From Hylemonella sp. (GTDB taxonomy: Bacteria; Pseudomonadota; Gammaproteobacteria; Burkholderiales; Burkholderiaceae_C): DNA of 64,000 nucleotides. The notes below the pieces were generated by a model, which saw nothing but the letters and a program-made list of their open reading frames with translations, did not search any database and was not told the origin of the DNA. Where the stretch lies: assembly GCA_030695415.1 (NCBI GenBank), contig JAUYQZ010000002.1, positions 1-64,000 on the forward strand, in the 5' to 3' direction. The stretch's first letter is position 1; each line of letters opens with the position of its first letter. Made by a program: the position numbers and the translations under genes. Shown in pieces: positions 32,105-41,862 of the stretch.

Positions 32105-33420
32105 GCCGCGGCTTGCTCCGTCTTGCCCACGAGCCTGTGAAACAGTTGTTCGAGCTCTTGCGCCTTCACCTGCCTGGACAATGAGTTGATGAACTCATCA
32201 TCAATTTCGGGCTTGAACTCACCTGCCCGCAAGCGCTCCAGGCCACGGAGAATTTCGGCGGTGTCCTCAGACACAACCACACCCAGGCCCGATTGTCTGA
32301 TGTACTGCGCCGCCAGCGAACGCGCGGTAATCTCGGCCACGACTGGTTTTCTGGCGGCCAGATATTCAAAGAGCTTGGTGGTCAGCACACCGCGAGCGCT
32401 GTGCGACGAAAAATCCGAGGTTTCGATGAAGAACAGGGCGTCTGCCGTCAGCATGCCCTGAATCGCACCCATGTAAGGTAGCTGCGGGCAGAAGCGAACA
32501 AAGGGCTCAGCCTGGGGCGCCACTTCAGGCAGCGCGTTGCGCAGCAAAGTGGACTCGCCATAAAACTCGGCCACAACACGCCGCCCGGGCTGTTGATTGA
32601 TTTGGGCCAACGCCTGAAAAAAAGCCACGGGGATTCTGTCCACCGTAATCGTCCCCATGTAGCGGATGACGAATTCATCTGCTGCAGCCTTGGCAGCTTG
32701 ATCGCCGATACGCGCACGGGCCATCTCAAACACACCTTCGTCATAGCCATTTTCGATGCAGGTCACTGCTGGGTGAAACAGCTCGTAGTACTCCTTCATC
32801 GGCCCCGATATCGCGACCACATGGTCTGCGGTCTTGATCAACCAGCGTTCCAGCCCAACTTCAATGGGTCGGGACAAGGCGCTGCCCCGCAAGATGTGGT
32901 TGCCGCTGAACTGGTCACGGTAATCCGCCACCCATCGCCTACCGAATCGGGTCTTGGCCAGCCGGCCAGCCAGATGCGTGGGCCAAGGCGGGCAGGACGA
33001 CATCACGATATCGGCCTCCTTAATTGCCTGTTTGACCTCACCCGCCAGCCACGGAAACGCGAATTGCATGGAAAACAACAGGCGGTGGTCTATCAGTTGG
33101 CCGCCAACCTTCATGAACGAGCGTTTAATTTTCAATAGCAACTGCCCCGCCAGCGACCGGGTCGCCACCGTGCGTTGATTCGCTGCCCTTGTGTTGGCAT
33201 TTGCTTCGGTACTCGCCAGCTTGCCCCAGCCGCCCAACTCCAAAAGAGTCAGGTAGGAAGGCACGTCCTCCGTCAATAAGCCGTCACGCCCGGTTTTGCG
33301 GGTCGTGATCACGGTGATCTGGTGGCCCGTGGCAGCCAGATACTTGGCAAATGCATTAATTCGCCTCGCCCCTGAAGAATTTAGGGGCGGGAAGTAGTGA
33401 ACAAGAAAAACAACTTTCAT
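32101..33420 (-). CDS. Glycosyltransferase (GT4-like)
   Basis: A 439-residue GT-B type protein. The N-terminus MKVVFLVHYFPPLNSSGARR carries the typical glycine/serine loop; ADYRDQFSGNH lies near residue 165 and the C-terminal lobe has GVLTTKLFEYLAARKPVVAEI near 360, equivalent to the donor-binding E-x7-E region. Donor and acceptor cannot be assigned. Its ATG overlaps the wzy stop codon by one base (TAATG) and its stop overlaps the WbuB-like gene start, so it is in the downstream sub-operon wzy-GT-GT-sugar cassette. Confidence 0.87.
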   Translation of the reverse strand: MKVVFLVHYFPPLNSSGARRINAFAKYLAATGHQITVITTRKTGRDGLLTEDVPSYLTLLELGGWGKLASTEANANTRAANQRTVATRSLAGQLLLKIKRSFMKVGGQLIDHRLLFSMQFAFPWLAGEVKQAIKEADIVMSSCPPWPTHLAGRLAKTRFGRRWVADYRDQFSGNHILRGSALSRPIEVGLERWLIKTADHVVAISGPMKEYYELFHPAVTCIENGYDEGVFEMARARIGDQAAKAAADEFVIRYMGTITVDRIPVAFFQALAQINQQPGRRVVAEFYGESTLLRNALPEVAPQAEPFVRFCPQLPYMGAIQGMLTADALFFIETSDFSSHSARGVLTTKLFEYLAARKPVVAEITARSLAAQYIRQSGLGVVVSEDTAEILRGLERLRAGEFKPEIDDEFINSLSRQVKAQELEQLFHRLVGKTEQAAA

Positions 33421-34769
33421 TACCGGCGACCCGACAAATCTTCCGAGACAACAGACGGCCTAAGAACCAATACTAGAAAAATGAAAAACAATAAACCACC
33501 GCCCAAAAGCACACCTAAAAAACCGCCGCCAGATAATTGAAAAAGAAAGAAATAGAGGCAGGCAACTGCTGCGGCGTTCTGTTGCTTCTTAAAAAACGCA
33601 ACGCCAAATCCTATAGCCCCCGATAACAATATTACCCCAATGTAACCAAAATTTATAAAACCATCTACCAAGAAATTTGCATTTGCAGCCGCAGACTGTC
33701 CCGGAGCGAGTCCAAACTGGTAAGCAAAAATATTTCGCTCCATCGGAAATTGCTCAACCCCAGTTAGCTTGCTGACGAGAAGACTCGTGCTACCCATCGC
33801 ATAATTTCGCCCCATCTCCTCATCAAAATACTTAAGCCAATCATAAGCCGTAATATATGGTATCCAAAGCATTCTATTAACCAAATATCCCAACCCAGTT
33901 TTTCCTCTCAGCGGATAGTACTTAAGAACATGCTGCCGCAGCGTCATCATCTCACCCCCTTGACGCAAATTTATTCGCCTGTTGAAATTAACATCACCAA
34001 CAGTGGCATCCCCTGAACTGTAATACACATCAATCGTGCTTACCGATATATTTCCACCGGAAGCGCCATTATCGCTTCCTCTCGCCAATTGGTTCATGCC
34101 AACCAGGTTCACAATTGCAAGCAAAGGCACTATGTACAGCATTCGCTTTGGTACATATCCATTTGCAGCCAGCAAAAACATGGGGAGCAACGCCTTAAGA
34201 ATTAGGGCTTTTTCAAGTGAGAGCGTTAAGCTGAGTGCGAATACCGCAAACAATGGCCACGCCATCTTGCTTTGCCGAATAAAGCAAAGCATAACAACAT
34301 ATGGCATGAATGCAGATGAAAGTATGGATGAGAGATAGAGTAGCGAACGCCCATCACTGCGACTGCGAAACAACATCTCCCTTGCCTGCGCAATTTCAAA
34401 TGATGTCGCCCCCCTTAGCGCCTCCCAAAGTGCGACCTTCTCCGCCGTTACCAACGCGATCAATATCAAAGAAAAATATAAAAAAGAAATAGAACTCACG
34501 CAAAATATAAAGAAGTCGTCGCTTCTTTCCTGCGCAAGAAATTGCTTATTTATTTTTATATATTTATCACCAGCCTTGACCGCCATCCAATACACAACCA
34601 TTCCCAATACAAAAATGGCTAAAAATTCATAGGCTGCTCGACCTCCAAGAAAGGCGATCCCAGCCAATGACTGGAAGCCAAAAAATATGATCATGAGGCA
34701 TGGGAGAAATATCTCAACCCTACCAAATGACGACGCATTTATTCTATTTAAGATAATTCTTATATTCAC
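33420..34769 (-). CDS. wzy: O-antigen/oligosaccharide repeat unit polymerase (Wzy-like)
   Basis: A 449-residue integral membrane protein with about ten to twelve hydrophobic segments and a large polar loop of roughly 110 residues in the second half (around residues 235-345), the shape of Wzy polymerases. Wzy proteins share little sequence, so the call rests on topology and on location among repeat-unit genes. It would join flipped repeat units in the periplasm. The start is a GTG with a good GGTGGGGAT ribosome site upstream. Base composition is far more AT-rich than the flanking sugar genes, as is usual for polymerase genes. Confidence 0.85.
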   Translation of the reverse strand: MNIRIILNRINASSFGRVEIFLPCLMIIFFGFQSLAGIAFLGGRAAYEFLAIFVLGMVVYWMAVKAGDKYIKINKQFLAQERSDDFFIFCVSSISFLYFSLILIALVTAEKVALWEALRGATSFEIAQAREMLFRSRSDGRSLLYLSSILSSAFMPYVVMLCFIRQSKMAWPLFAVFALSLTLSLEKALILKALLPMFLLAANGYVPKRMLYIVPLLAIVNLVGMNQLARGSDNGASGGNISVSTIDVYYSSGDATVGDVNFNRRINLRQGGEMMTLRQHVLKYYPLRGKTGLGYLVNRMLWIPYITAYDWLKYFDEEMGRNYAMGSTSLLVSKLTGVEQFPMERNIFAYQFGLAPGQSAAANANFLVDGFINFGYIGVILLSGAIGFGVAFFKKQQNAAAVACLYFFLFQLSGGGFLGVLLGGGLLFFIFLVLVLRPSVVSEDLSGRR

Positions 34770-34849
34770 AAAATCCCCACCCTTGCAATACTAAAAAAGC
34801 AGCCCGAAGTACATTCACGCCAAGCGAAAAACCACGCCTCAAAACATTA

Positions 34850-34881
34850 GCAATAATTAACCAGCTCCGCTTAGGAGTTGG
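34850..34881 (-). terminator. Candidate intrinsic terminator after the first asparagine synthase gene
   Basis: On the minus strand, an 8-bp stem (CCAACTCC, loop TAAGC, GGAGCTGG, one G-T pair; 34861-34881) follows the stop codon by 4 bases and is followed by the T-rich TTAATTATT. The rest of the 116-bp gap to wzy is AT-rich and could hold a promoter, but none is clear. Confidence 0.5.
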
Positions 34882-34885
34882 CTTG

Positions 34886-36904
34886 TCAACTTACGGCCAC
34901 ACTAAATTTTTTGATCCAGATTCCAAAACTAATCATTCGCCAGATACGATAATCGAAGGGCCTTGTTCCGTCGATCATCCCATCGAGTATTTCTAGTGCC
35001 TTTTGATTAATGATTCCACCAGAAATTCCTATTGCATCTTTAAGTGCAACCCTGAATTCAGATGCAGCACCATGCCGCATCCAGTCCTCTTCAGGAGTTA
35101 CAAAGGCCATTTTATCCATTCGCTTGGTGACACGTTCTGGCAGCAAATCACGCATGCCTTCACGCAGAACGCGCTTAGTTACCCCCTCAAGCAACTTGAA
35201 TTCATCAGGCAATCCAAGGGCATACTCAACCAGCCTGTAGTCAAGGAACGGGACTCGAGATTCAATCGAATGCGCCATCGAATCGCGGTCTTCCCAATGC
35301 AACAACATTTGCAGGTTCGACGCTGTGAGTTGTCCGTAAGAGAACTCCCTTATGGAGTCCGTCTTGCCACCGATCATCGCAAAAGGATCAACAGGAACGG
35401 CACCCAGCTTCTCCAGCGAAAGCCAGTCAGGCCTGGCATTCGCCTTGCCGGAATGAGCACGCAATCGCTGTCTCAGCCCTTCGGGCAATAAGATGTTGGC
35501 AATGCGCTTCACGGCGTTGAACTCGGAATATCCGTGCAGTCGCTTCACCGCGCGTATTTCCCGATACAAGCGAATCCATCGCCCACGTTTGAACAAGTTT
35601 GCAAGGTGTGGAGCAAAGAAATTGTGATAACCAGCCAATTGCTCGTCAGCACCCTGCCCATCGAGCATCACCTTGACGCCATTTTCGGACGCCAACTTAA
35701 AGACATGCCATTGCGCATAAATACTGCTTGACGCATAGGGCTCATCTTGATGCCATGTGATTTTTTCTTGTGTGGCAAATAGGTCCTCGAGACGCGGATA
35801 AACGTAATGTGCATCAACCCCGGTTTTATGCACTACTTCGTCGATGTACTCCCGCTCATCGAAACGATCTACATTAGCGCAGGCGGAAAAGGTTTTCTGC
35901 TGTGAATTGGCGTTTTTCTCACGCAACAGCTGGGTCATGATGACGACTATCGAAGATGAATCAAGCCCCCCCGACAGACAGGATCCGACCGGCACGTCGG
36001 AACGTAATCGCAAACGGACCGAATCACGCAGTCGATCACGCAATCCATCCGCCGCTTGGTCAAAGCCACCATCGAACGGCTCGGGCGTCAGTCTGTACCA
36101 AGCGAAGACTGGCAAACGCTTCCCAACCAAAGTCGCGAGGGTTGATATATCTGAAAGTGCGAGTTCGAGCGCCTGCCCACCTCGCAACTGGAAGACCCCA
36201 TCAAATAGCGTCTCATCTGTATGATCAGTGATTGACCAATTCAAAAAATCGTACGCGCGCTGCCCGTTCACGCGGGCCTGCCAGCCAGGCAAAACAGTGA
36301 GCTGTTTGATCTCGGATCCGAATCCGATTCCCTCCTTCGATACCCAATAATATAAAGGCTTAACGCCAAAACGATCGCGCGCGGCAAATAGCTTGTTTTC
36401 TTGTCTGTCATAAATCAGGAATGCAAACATTCCATTGAACCTGGACAGGCAGCTCACCCCCCATTCTTGGTATGCAGCAAGAATTACTTCAGTATCGGAA
36501 TGCGAAACAAAACGGCATCCTAAAGACTCCAGTTCCGCGCGCAATTCAATATGGTTGTAGACCTCGCCATTGAAGACTATCCAATAGCGCTGGTCCGACG
36601 AGCACATGGGTTGATGCCCTGCGGGCGAGACATCCACAATCGCCAGCCGTCGGTGGCCCAAGCCCACTTGGAATGAAGCCTGTTCTTGTTGGGCGACATG
36701 CTCTTTCGGAGCATATGCCAGTTCCGATTGGTACGCGGCCGAGGGGGTGTCCTTCCCGCCCAAAATCTTCATTTCACGACCGTTTGATGTGAACAAGGCG
36801 AAGCCTTCGTCATCCGGGCCCCGGTGACGGATGATTTCCGTCATGGCATGCAATTTGTTAGTCGCTTGCCCGGAGAATGCAATATATCCAGTTATCCCGC
36901 ACAT
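34886..36904 (-). CDS. Asparagine synthase-like glutamine amidotransferase (copy 1)
   Basis: A 672-residue protein with the class II amidotransferase domain (nucleophile Cys2 in MCGITGYI; RHRGPDDEG; FNGEVYNH) and the ATP-pyrophosphatase synthetase domain (LSGGLDSSS near residue 306). Between RGPDDEG and GLGHRRLAIVD it carries about 35 more residues than copy 2. Such genes in polysaccharide loci (WbpS type) are thought to amidate a uronic acid on a nucleotide sugar or lipid-linked sugar, not to make free asparagine. The predicted acceptor here would be the 2,3-diacetamido uronic acid made by the wbp set. It starts 11 bp after the fusion gene. Confidence 0.88.
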   Translation of the reverse strand: MCGITGYIAFSGQATNKLHAMTEIIRHRGPDDEGFALFTSNGREMKILGGKDTPSAAYQSELAYAPKEHVAQQEQASFQVGLGHRRLAIVDVSPAGHQPMCSSDQRYWIVFNGEVYNHIELRAELESLGCRFVSHSDTEVILAAYQEWGVSCLSRFNGMFAFLIYDRQENKLFAARDRFGVKPLYYWVSKEGIGFGSEIKQLTVLPGWQARVNGQRAYDFLNWSITDHTDETLFDGVFQLRGGQALELALSDISTLATLVGKRLPVFAWYRLTPEPFDGGFDQAADGLRDRLRDSVRLRLRSDVPVGSCLSGGLDSSSIVVIMTQLLREKNANSQQKTFSACANVDRFDEREYIDEVVHKTGVDAHYVYPRLEDLFATQEKITWHQDEPYASSSIYAQWHVFKLASENGVKVMLDGQGADEQLAGYHNFFAPHLANLFKRGRWIRLYREIRAVKRLHGYSEFNAVKRIANILLPEGLRQRLRAHSGKANARPDWLSLEKLGAVPVDPFAMIGGKTDSIREFSYGQLTASNLQMLLHWEDRDSMAHSIESRVPFLDYRLVEYALGLPDEFKLLEGVTKRVLREGMRDLLPERVTKRMDKMAFVTPEEDWMRHGAASEFRVALKDAIGISGGIINQKALEILDGMIDGTRPFDYRIWRMISFGIWIKKFSVAVS

Positions 36905-36915
36905 GATTTATTGAG

Positions 36916-39342
36916 CTACATTGGTTTACTTGGACCACACACCTTTAGGGCCATCCAGAAATACAGCCCATATAGTAGCGCCTCGTGGATGGCGTATAAG
37001 AGGAGAAACAGCATGATTGGCAAGCCCGCCCAAGCCGCCAAACCAAGCACCGTGAAGCTCGAGCAGAAATAGATTATCTGCCACAAGGTACCGACCTTGA
37101 CCCGATGCACCACCATGAAGATGGTCGAAATCGGAGAGACCCCGAGTCTTATCCAATAAGCCAGAGCAACCCAGCGCGCATAGTCGCCTGCTTCATGCCA
37201 ACTATCCCCAAACACAAATCCAAACACCGCTGGCGCAAAGGCCGCGAACAAAGCAAACAGCGGCAATGAATACAGCAACAGTTTCTTGCTTGTTGTCCAC
37301 AACAGCGATCGCAAATCACCGCCTTCTCTATAGCATTCTGCAGCCCGTTGATAGAACGTCTGCGCCACTGCAGCTCCAACAAATACCATTGGCACCAGCA
37401 ATAGACGGTGTGTCAGCGAGAATTGCCCTAATATATCCTGTGAATAGAATCGCCCCAATATGAAAATGCAAGAATACATTGAGGCAATGTCCAGCAGAGC
37501 TGCTGGGGCTGAATACATTGGATAATGCAAGTATTGCCTGGCGCGGACCAGGATTTCCTTTTGATTGAATGCTTGAAAATTTACAGTCGTTTTTTTTAAG
37601 AAGTACAAGACCGCGAACCAGAGACCGGCGACATGGCCAATCAGCATGCCGCCCCCTCCCATCTTGGTCACTCCCAGCGCAAGACTGGTTGCCGCATTAC
37701 CCGCATTCTGTATCACTCTCCCACTTGCGATATGGGCATAACTCTTTTGCCAATTTAGACGGTTTGACAGAATTTGCATCATTCCTGTTGCAAAAACAGG
37801 TACGGCAATCCAAAACATCCACGGCCCTAACTCCGGCAGCCCCATGAGATTGGCTATAGGCTGCGCCAATACTACGGACACAATACCCAGCACCAGACTC
37901 GTCGCCAGTGCGAAGGTCAGCGCCAGCATCGTTAATCTATCAGCCTCCAAGCGGTTGGCTGCTTGCATGATGGTCATCTCATACCGCCCTGCAATCACTA
38001 CGCCCAACATCGAGACGATCCCAACATACGCCGTCAATAGCGCAAAGTCAGCGGGCGTATAGATCCGGGTCAGGAGTGGCATCACTGCCATGGAAATACC
38101 TTGCGCAATAGCGGTACCTCCAACCAGGGTCATTATGTGCCGCCGAAAACTTCCAGCACTGACTTTTCCTATTGATGGATCATCGCTTGCGTTCTTCGCT
38201 GGGACTTCTGTTTTGGTCTTTATAGACTCATATTCCAGCTTCATGAAACTTGCTATCCGCAAGGGATCATGCCATCTCTCGACGTAGCGGCGGCTCTCAA
38301 CCCCCTTTTTATATAACTGCTCCACTCCACTGGTCATCCAATATTCCAGAACGTCGGCAATCGTCGCTGTCGTTGCATTGATGATAGGAAGATCATCCCT
38401 CATTTGCTCCGGAATAAATTTAAAGTCCTCCTCGCGGATGTAACAAATAACCGGCTTGCCAAGCGCCATCAATTCAACGGCAAGGCCGCCGTACCAGCCT
38501 GCAAATAGTTGATCTATAAGTAAATCGGCACGTTCGTATTGTTTTTTTGCTTCGGAATTGGACATTCCCTCAACCAATACGAACTCGAAGGCTATGCCCT
38601 TGCGTTTTAGCCGATCTACCGCCTCAAGAATGAATCTTGTTCCCTTGACGCCTTTGTGGCTCGGTGCATGCAACACAACAGGTAGCCTTCTCTCCATTCT
38701 TCTTTCTGGCACCATCGCCCATTTATTCAGATCGATGTGCGAATACTGGAGAAATTGCGCCTTTGGCGGCAGTACGTGCATCAAGTCCGGATTCAATGCG
38801 AATATTTTGTCCGCCAATTTTGCAAATTTGGCAATACGTTTTCGCTTCATTTCATCCGCAATTGGACTGTAATAATCCTCACCCACCTCTGTAGCTGCTG
38901 TTATTTTGAAATTATTTCGACAATAATCACCTTGTCGGGCATCATCCCCCTGATAAGTGACTATTATTTTCTTCCCTAACAACTTCAACAACCGAACGTC
39001 GAGTAGCTCTAATCCATTAGAATATGCATGGATCAAAAACCGAGTTATCAGTGAATAGCCTTTGAGCCGCTTGTCTTTATAGTGAAGCGCGGAAGGCATG
39101 ATCGATTGCCCGAAGTTATAGTGAATAACGTCATACGTGAACGCACGCCAGAAGAGCTTCCACCTTGCTAATTCAAGTCTTAATCTGCCCGCATTTAAAG
39201 GCAGCAGAACTTCATCAGCCTCATAAGCAAAATAGGTCTGCCTGAAAGCGATCGCCTTGCTTTCCAAGCCCAATTCCCTTTCGGATCGGGCAAGTTGCTG
39301 GGCATTTCCGGCAACGATCTCCGGGCAGTGCAACACCCTCAT
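36916..39342 (-). CDS. Glycosyltransferase-Wzx flippase fusion protein
   Basis: One uninterrupted frame of 808 residues. Residues 1-375 form a GT-B glycosyltransferase-like part: VTYQGDDARQGDY near 128, SHKGVKGTRFILEAVDRLKR near 228-247 and GWYGGLAVELMALGKPV near 282-298. A polar linker (about 376-397) leads to a complete MOP-superfamily flippase domain of some 410 residues with 12 or so membrane segments, starting GGTAIAQGISMAVMPLLTRIY. The two activities are normally on separate proteins. The transferase part is related to the separate transferase at 44176-45486, which itself overlaps a separate flippase gene. It would add a sugar and then flip the lipid-linked unit. The ATG overlaps the methyltransferase stop (ATGA). 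Confidence 0.88.
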   Translation of the reverse strand: MRVLHCPEIVAGNAQQLARSERELGLESKAIAFRQTYFAYEADEVLLPLNAGRLRLELARWKLFWRAFTYDVIHYNFGQSIMPSALHYKDKRLKGYSLITRFLIHAYSNGLELLDVRLLKLLGKKIIVTYQGDDARQGDYCRNNFKITAATEVGEDYYSPIADEMKRKRIAKFAKLADKIFALNPDLMHVLPPKAQFLQYSHIDLNKWAMVPERRMERRLPVVLHAPSHKGVKGTRFILEAVDRLKRKGIAFEFVLVEGMSNSEAKKQYERADLLIDQLFAGWYGGLAVELMALGKPVICYIREEDFKFIPEQMRDDLPIINATTATIADVLEYWMTSGVEQLYKKGVESRRYVERWHDPLRIASFMKLEYESIKTKTEVPAKNASDDPSIGKVSAGSFRRHIMTLVGGTAIAQGISMAVMPLLTRIYTPADFALLTAYVGIVSMLGVVIAGRYEMTIMQAANRLEADRLTMLALTFALATSLVLGIVSVVLAQPIANLMGLPELGPWMFWIAVPVFATGMMQILSNRLNWQKSYAHIASGRVIQNAGNAATSLALGVTKMGGGGMLIGHVAGLWFAVLYFLKKTTVNFQAFNQKEILVRARQYLHYPMYSAPAALLDIASMYSCIFILGRFYSQDILGQFSLTHRLLLVPMVFVGAAVAQTFYQRAAECYREGGDLRSLLWTTSKKLLLYSLPLFALFAAFAPAVFGFVFGDSWHEAGDYARWVALAYWIRLGVSPISTIFMVVHRVKVGTLWQIIYFCSSFTVLGLAAWAGLPIMLFLLLYAIHEALLYGLYFWMALKVCGPSKPM

Positions 39343-40220
39343 TCAATGCTTCTCTTTCCCCGGACAGTTATGCCGTAAAAATCGACACATTCCTGCGTGA
39401 TCTTGAGCCCCAATTTATCAAACCAGGCCCGTACTTCTTCAAGAGTATGCCTTGAACAAAGTTGTGGGTGATACCAGTCGTAATTAATCACCACATTATC
39501 ATTTTGATTCAACTCCTCATTCCAATAACACTTCATGAAAAAATGATAAATAAAGCGCTGCAAGTCATATTCGCCCGCCTTGATCTCAAGTAAGTCGACG
39601 CCCGGCACCTTGATCTTTATCTTGGCATCAGCCAACGCTTTCCCCAAAGCAGTTATTTGCTCACAGACCTTATATGCACTTTCGTAAGGCAAACCCCCAA
39701 TCCTGTCGCGAACATAGTCGTCCACAAACTCGCGCATTGGCGCCTTTTGCTTATATACATAAATTGCGATTTCACCGTCATCTGTTAGCTGATTCACCAA
39801 GTTAGCAAATGCTTGCTCAGGATCCGCCGTGTGATGCAAAACCTCTTGACAGTAGATGAAATCGAACAGCCCTAGATCGGTCAAATTTCCTAACAGGTCT
39901 TTTGTCACGAATGCCATATTCTTGGCATCTCCGAGGTTTTTCTGAGCTATATCAGCAGCCACCAAATCAATTCCAATGACCTGCGTCTTTTCCTCGTTCG
40001 AATATTTTCGCAACAAGGCGGTCACTCGACCATTTCCACAACCTGCATCTAGAATTCTTTTTTTAGTGCCAAGATACTCCGCAAGTTGATCCCCATTTTC
40101 GAATCCATTACGATTTAATATCCACTCAAAAACACTTGACCCTTCGTCCAACGTTTGATCAAAGGCCAATTCTGGATTGTTCATCCATTTATTTTTGAAA
40201 CTTCGTTCCGTATTTGTCAC
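39339..40220 (-). CDS. Class I SAM-dependent methyltransferase
   Basis: A 293-residue protein with motif I ILDAGCGNGRVTALL near residue 56, IGIDLVAAD for the ribose-binding acidic residue, and IYCQEVLHHTADPEQAF near 121-137 for motif II/post-II. This resembles methyltransferases that modify sugars or lipid-linked intermediates in O-antigen clusters. The C-terminal half (KVPGVDLLEIKAGEYDLQRF) is specific and not recognised. It sits between the LpxD-like gene (7 bp gap) and the fusion gene (4 bp overlap) in an AT-rich block. Confidence 0.85.
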   Translation of the reverse strand: MTNTERSFKNKWMNNPELAFDQTLDEGSSVFEWILNRNGFENGDQLAEYLGTKKRILDAGCGNGRVTALLRKYSNEEKTQVIGIDLVAADIAQKNLGDAKNMAFVTKDLLGNLTDLGLFDFIYCQEVLHHTADPEQAFANLVNQLTDDGEIAIYVYKQKAPMREFVDDYVRDRIGGLPYESAYKVCEQITALGKALADAKIKIKVPGVDLLEIKAGEYDLQRFIYHFFMKCYWNEELNQNDNVVINYDWYHPQLCSRHTLEEVRAWFDKLGLKITQECVDFYGITVRGKRSIE

Positions 40221-40227
40221 AATAACC

Positions 40228-41106
40228 TCAAATAGTTTTCAATATTTTGGCCGGGTTCCCCGCCACCGTTGCCTCCGATGGCACATTTTTAGTTACCACT
40301 GCACCAATCCCAACGAATGCCTTGTCCATTATTTCAATACTATTAATAATTGACACGTTTGGACCGATCCAACAATCACTACCAATCCGAACACTGCCGC
40401 TGATCTCAGCACACGCTGTTATCAGCGTTCTTGCTCCAACTTTTACATTGTGTGCAATATGAACGTGGTCATCGGTCTTCACATAGTCGCCAATCACCGT
40501 AGGCTCTACTGTCCCTGAAACTATTGTGTTATTTGCACCTATTTCCACATCACTCCCGATCACGACGCCCCCCAAATGAGGCATCGCAATGGGAATTCCA
40601 GCCTCGTCCCGCTCAAATCCAAAACCCTTTGCACCTATGGTCGTATTAGACTTGATATGACAATTTCGACCAATCACGACATTCCTGTAAATGACGACAT
40701 TGTGATCAATTACCGTATTTTCATTAACTGTCACCCCATCCTCTATTACAACGTGATGACCTATTCGCACACCTTTCCCAATATGCGCATTTCCAATTTT
40801 CGCGCTACTTGATATTTCAGCCACATTCTCCGGCACAAAGTATTTTTGAACTATTCTTGCAAAGGCTAGGCGTGGGCTATCAACTTGCACACTGGAAAAC
40901 GGATAGCTTGATATTGCCGAATTATGAATAACCAAGATAGGGGCATTCTCTGCAATTGAAGAGATATGATTTTGATCGAGCTTCCTAGCAAACAAAATCT
41001 TGCCCATTTTCGGATTTTCCAGCGTGCATGCGCCGACCACTTCGAAATCCTTTCCATGCAATGCAACGCCAAGAAAAGACGCTATATCGTTAGCCGTTGG
41101 TGTCAT
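40228..41106 (-). CDS. LpxD-like left-handed beta-helix N-acyltransferase
   Basis: A 292-residue protein. The N-terminal half ([28 protein letters not shown]... start; residues 1-95) matches the LpxD uridine-binding domain, and residues 100-290 form hexapeptide repeats with the catalytic His in [13 protein letters not shown] near residue 215. LpxD adds 3-hydroxyacyl chains to UDP-3-O-acyl-glucosamine in lipid A synthesis and is normally encoded with lpxA and fabZ. This copy, shorter and inside an AT-rich polysaccharide block, probably acylates an amino sugar in the repeat unit. The acyl donor is unknown. Confidence 0.85.
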   Translation of the reverse strand: MTPTANDIASFLGVALHGKDFEVVGACTLENPKMGKILFARKLDQNHISSIAENAPILVIHNSAISSYPFSSVQVDSPRLAFARIVQKYFVPENVAEISSSAKIGNAHIGKGVRIGHHVVIEDGVTVNENTVIDHNVVIYRNVVIGRNCHIKSNTTIGAKGFGFERDEAGIPIAMPHLGGVVIGSDVEIGANNTIVSGTVEPTVIGDYVKTDDHVHIAHNVKVGARTLITACAEISGSVRIGSDCWIGPNVSIINSIEIMDKAFVGIGAVVTKNVPSEATVAGNPAKILKTI

Positions 41107-41858
41107 ACATTATCCCGCTCATCAATCTTGATGACTATTTTTCTTGCGCCACCGTAAGCTCCCTCTGTGGCCAAAAATTGCTTTTGTGCCTGCATAAAAT
41201 TTGACACGATGACCTTATCCCAAACAGCGTATGTCGTTTTTTCATCGCCATACACCCACCACATTGGATGAATCAGCAGTTGAATCCTGCTGAAATGTTT
41301 TCGCGCAAACTCTTCAGTAGGATGCATATTGCGCCAACAACGGTTTGAGTCTGATATGTAATGGAATCCCGGAAGATGAGATTTAGAATACGTATTGATC
41401 CGTCTTCCGGTCGATACATTGCCTTGGAGAACAGCGCTTCCTGGCTGGTGAAACGAGACCGCTTCAATTGGCATCCCAAACATTCTTTCAATCATCGCCG
41501 CTTCTGATTCGATCCATTCCTCAGTTGAGTGTCCACTCATTGGATCAAATCCTTGATCATAGTGAAGTCCTATCCAATGCCCTAATGCCAGAATTTCTTG
41601 TACAGCCCGATGATTTCCCCTTGCCATAAGGTTATAAATTGGCGACCGTGTCATAAAAAAATAAGTCGACTTGACTCCAAGAGCGTGCTCAATTTTCGCC
41701 ATTTCTAACGCAGCACAGACATCAGCATCTACATCATGGCGTAACAAACAAATTAGATCAGTACTCGCATCCCGAGCCATTCCAAATGATTTGAATTTGT
41801 AGCCAGATTCAAGCCCCACTTTGAGCATGGTGCCATATGAGTTCAAGGTGAAAGACAT
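41103..41858 (-). CDS. Polysaccharide deacetylase-like (NodB-like) protein
   Basis: A 251-residue protein. [20 protein letters not shown] near residue 37 holds the His-Asp-x-Asp metal-binding motif 1 of NodB-like deacetylases, and [12 protein letters not shown] near 93 is the second metal motif. VSFHQPGSA and LLIHPMWW follow as later conserved strands. It would remove an N- or O-acyl group from a sugar. It is next to, and overlaps by 4 bp, the LpxD-like acyltransferase, so one may deacetylate and the other re-acylate the same amino sugar. The subfamily is common but uncharacterised in surface-glycan loci. Confidence 0.78.
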   Translation of the reverse strand: MSFTLNSYGTMLKVGLESGYKFKSFGMARDASTDLICLLRHDVDADVCAALEMAKIEHALGVKSTYFFMTRSPIYNLMARGNHRAVQEILALGHWIGLHYDQGFDPMSGHSTEEWIESEAAMIERMFGMPIEAVSFHQPGSAVLQGNVSTGRRINTYSKSHLPGFHYISDSNRCWRNMHPTEEFARKHFSRIQLLIHPMWWVYGDEKTTYAVWDKVIVSNFMQAQKQFLATEGAYGGARKIVIKIDERDNV

Positions 41859-41862
41859 GGCC

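Noticed and set aside
34770-34860. Specific sigma-70 promoter before wzy
   Set aside because: The stretch is AT-rich and a promoter is likely, but no -35 and -10 pair at 16-18 bp spacing could be picked with confidence.
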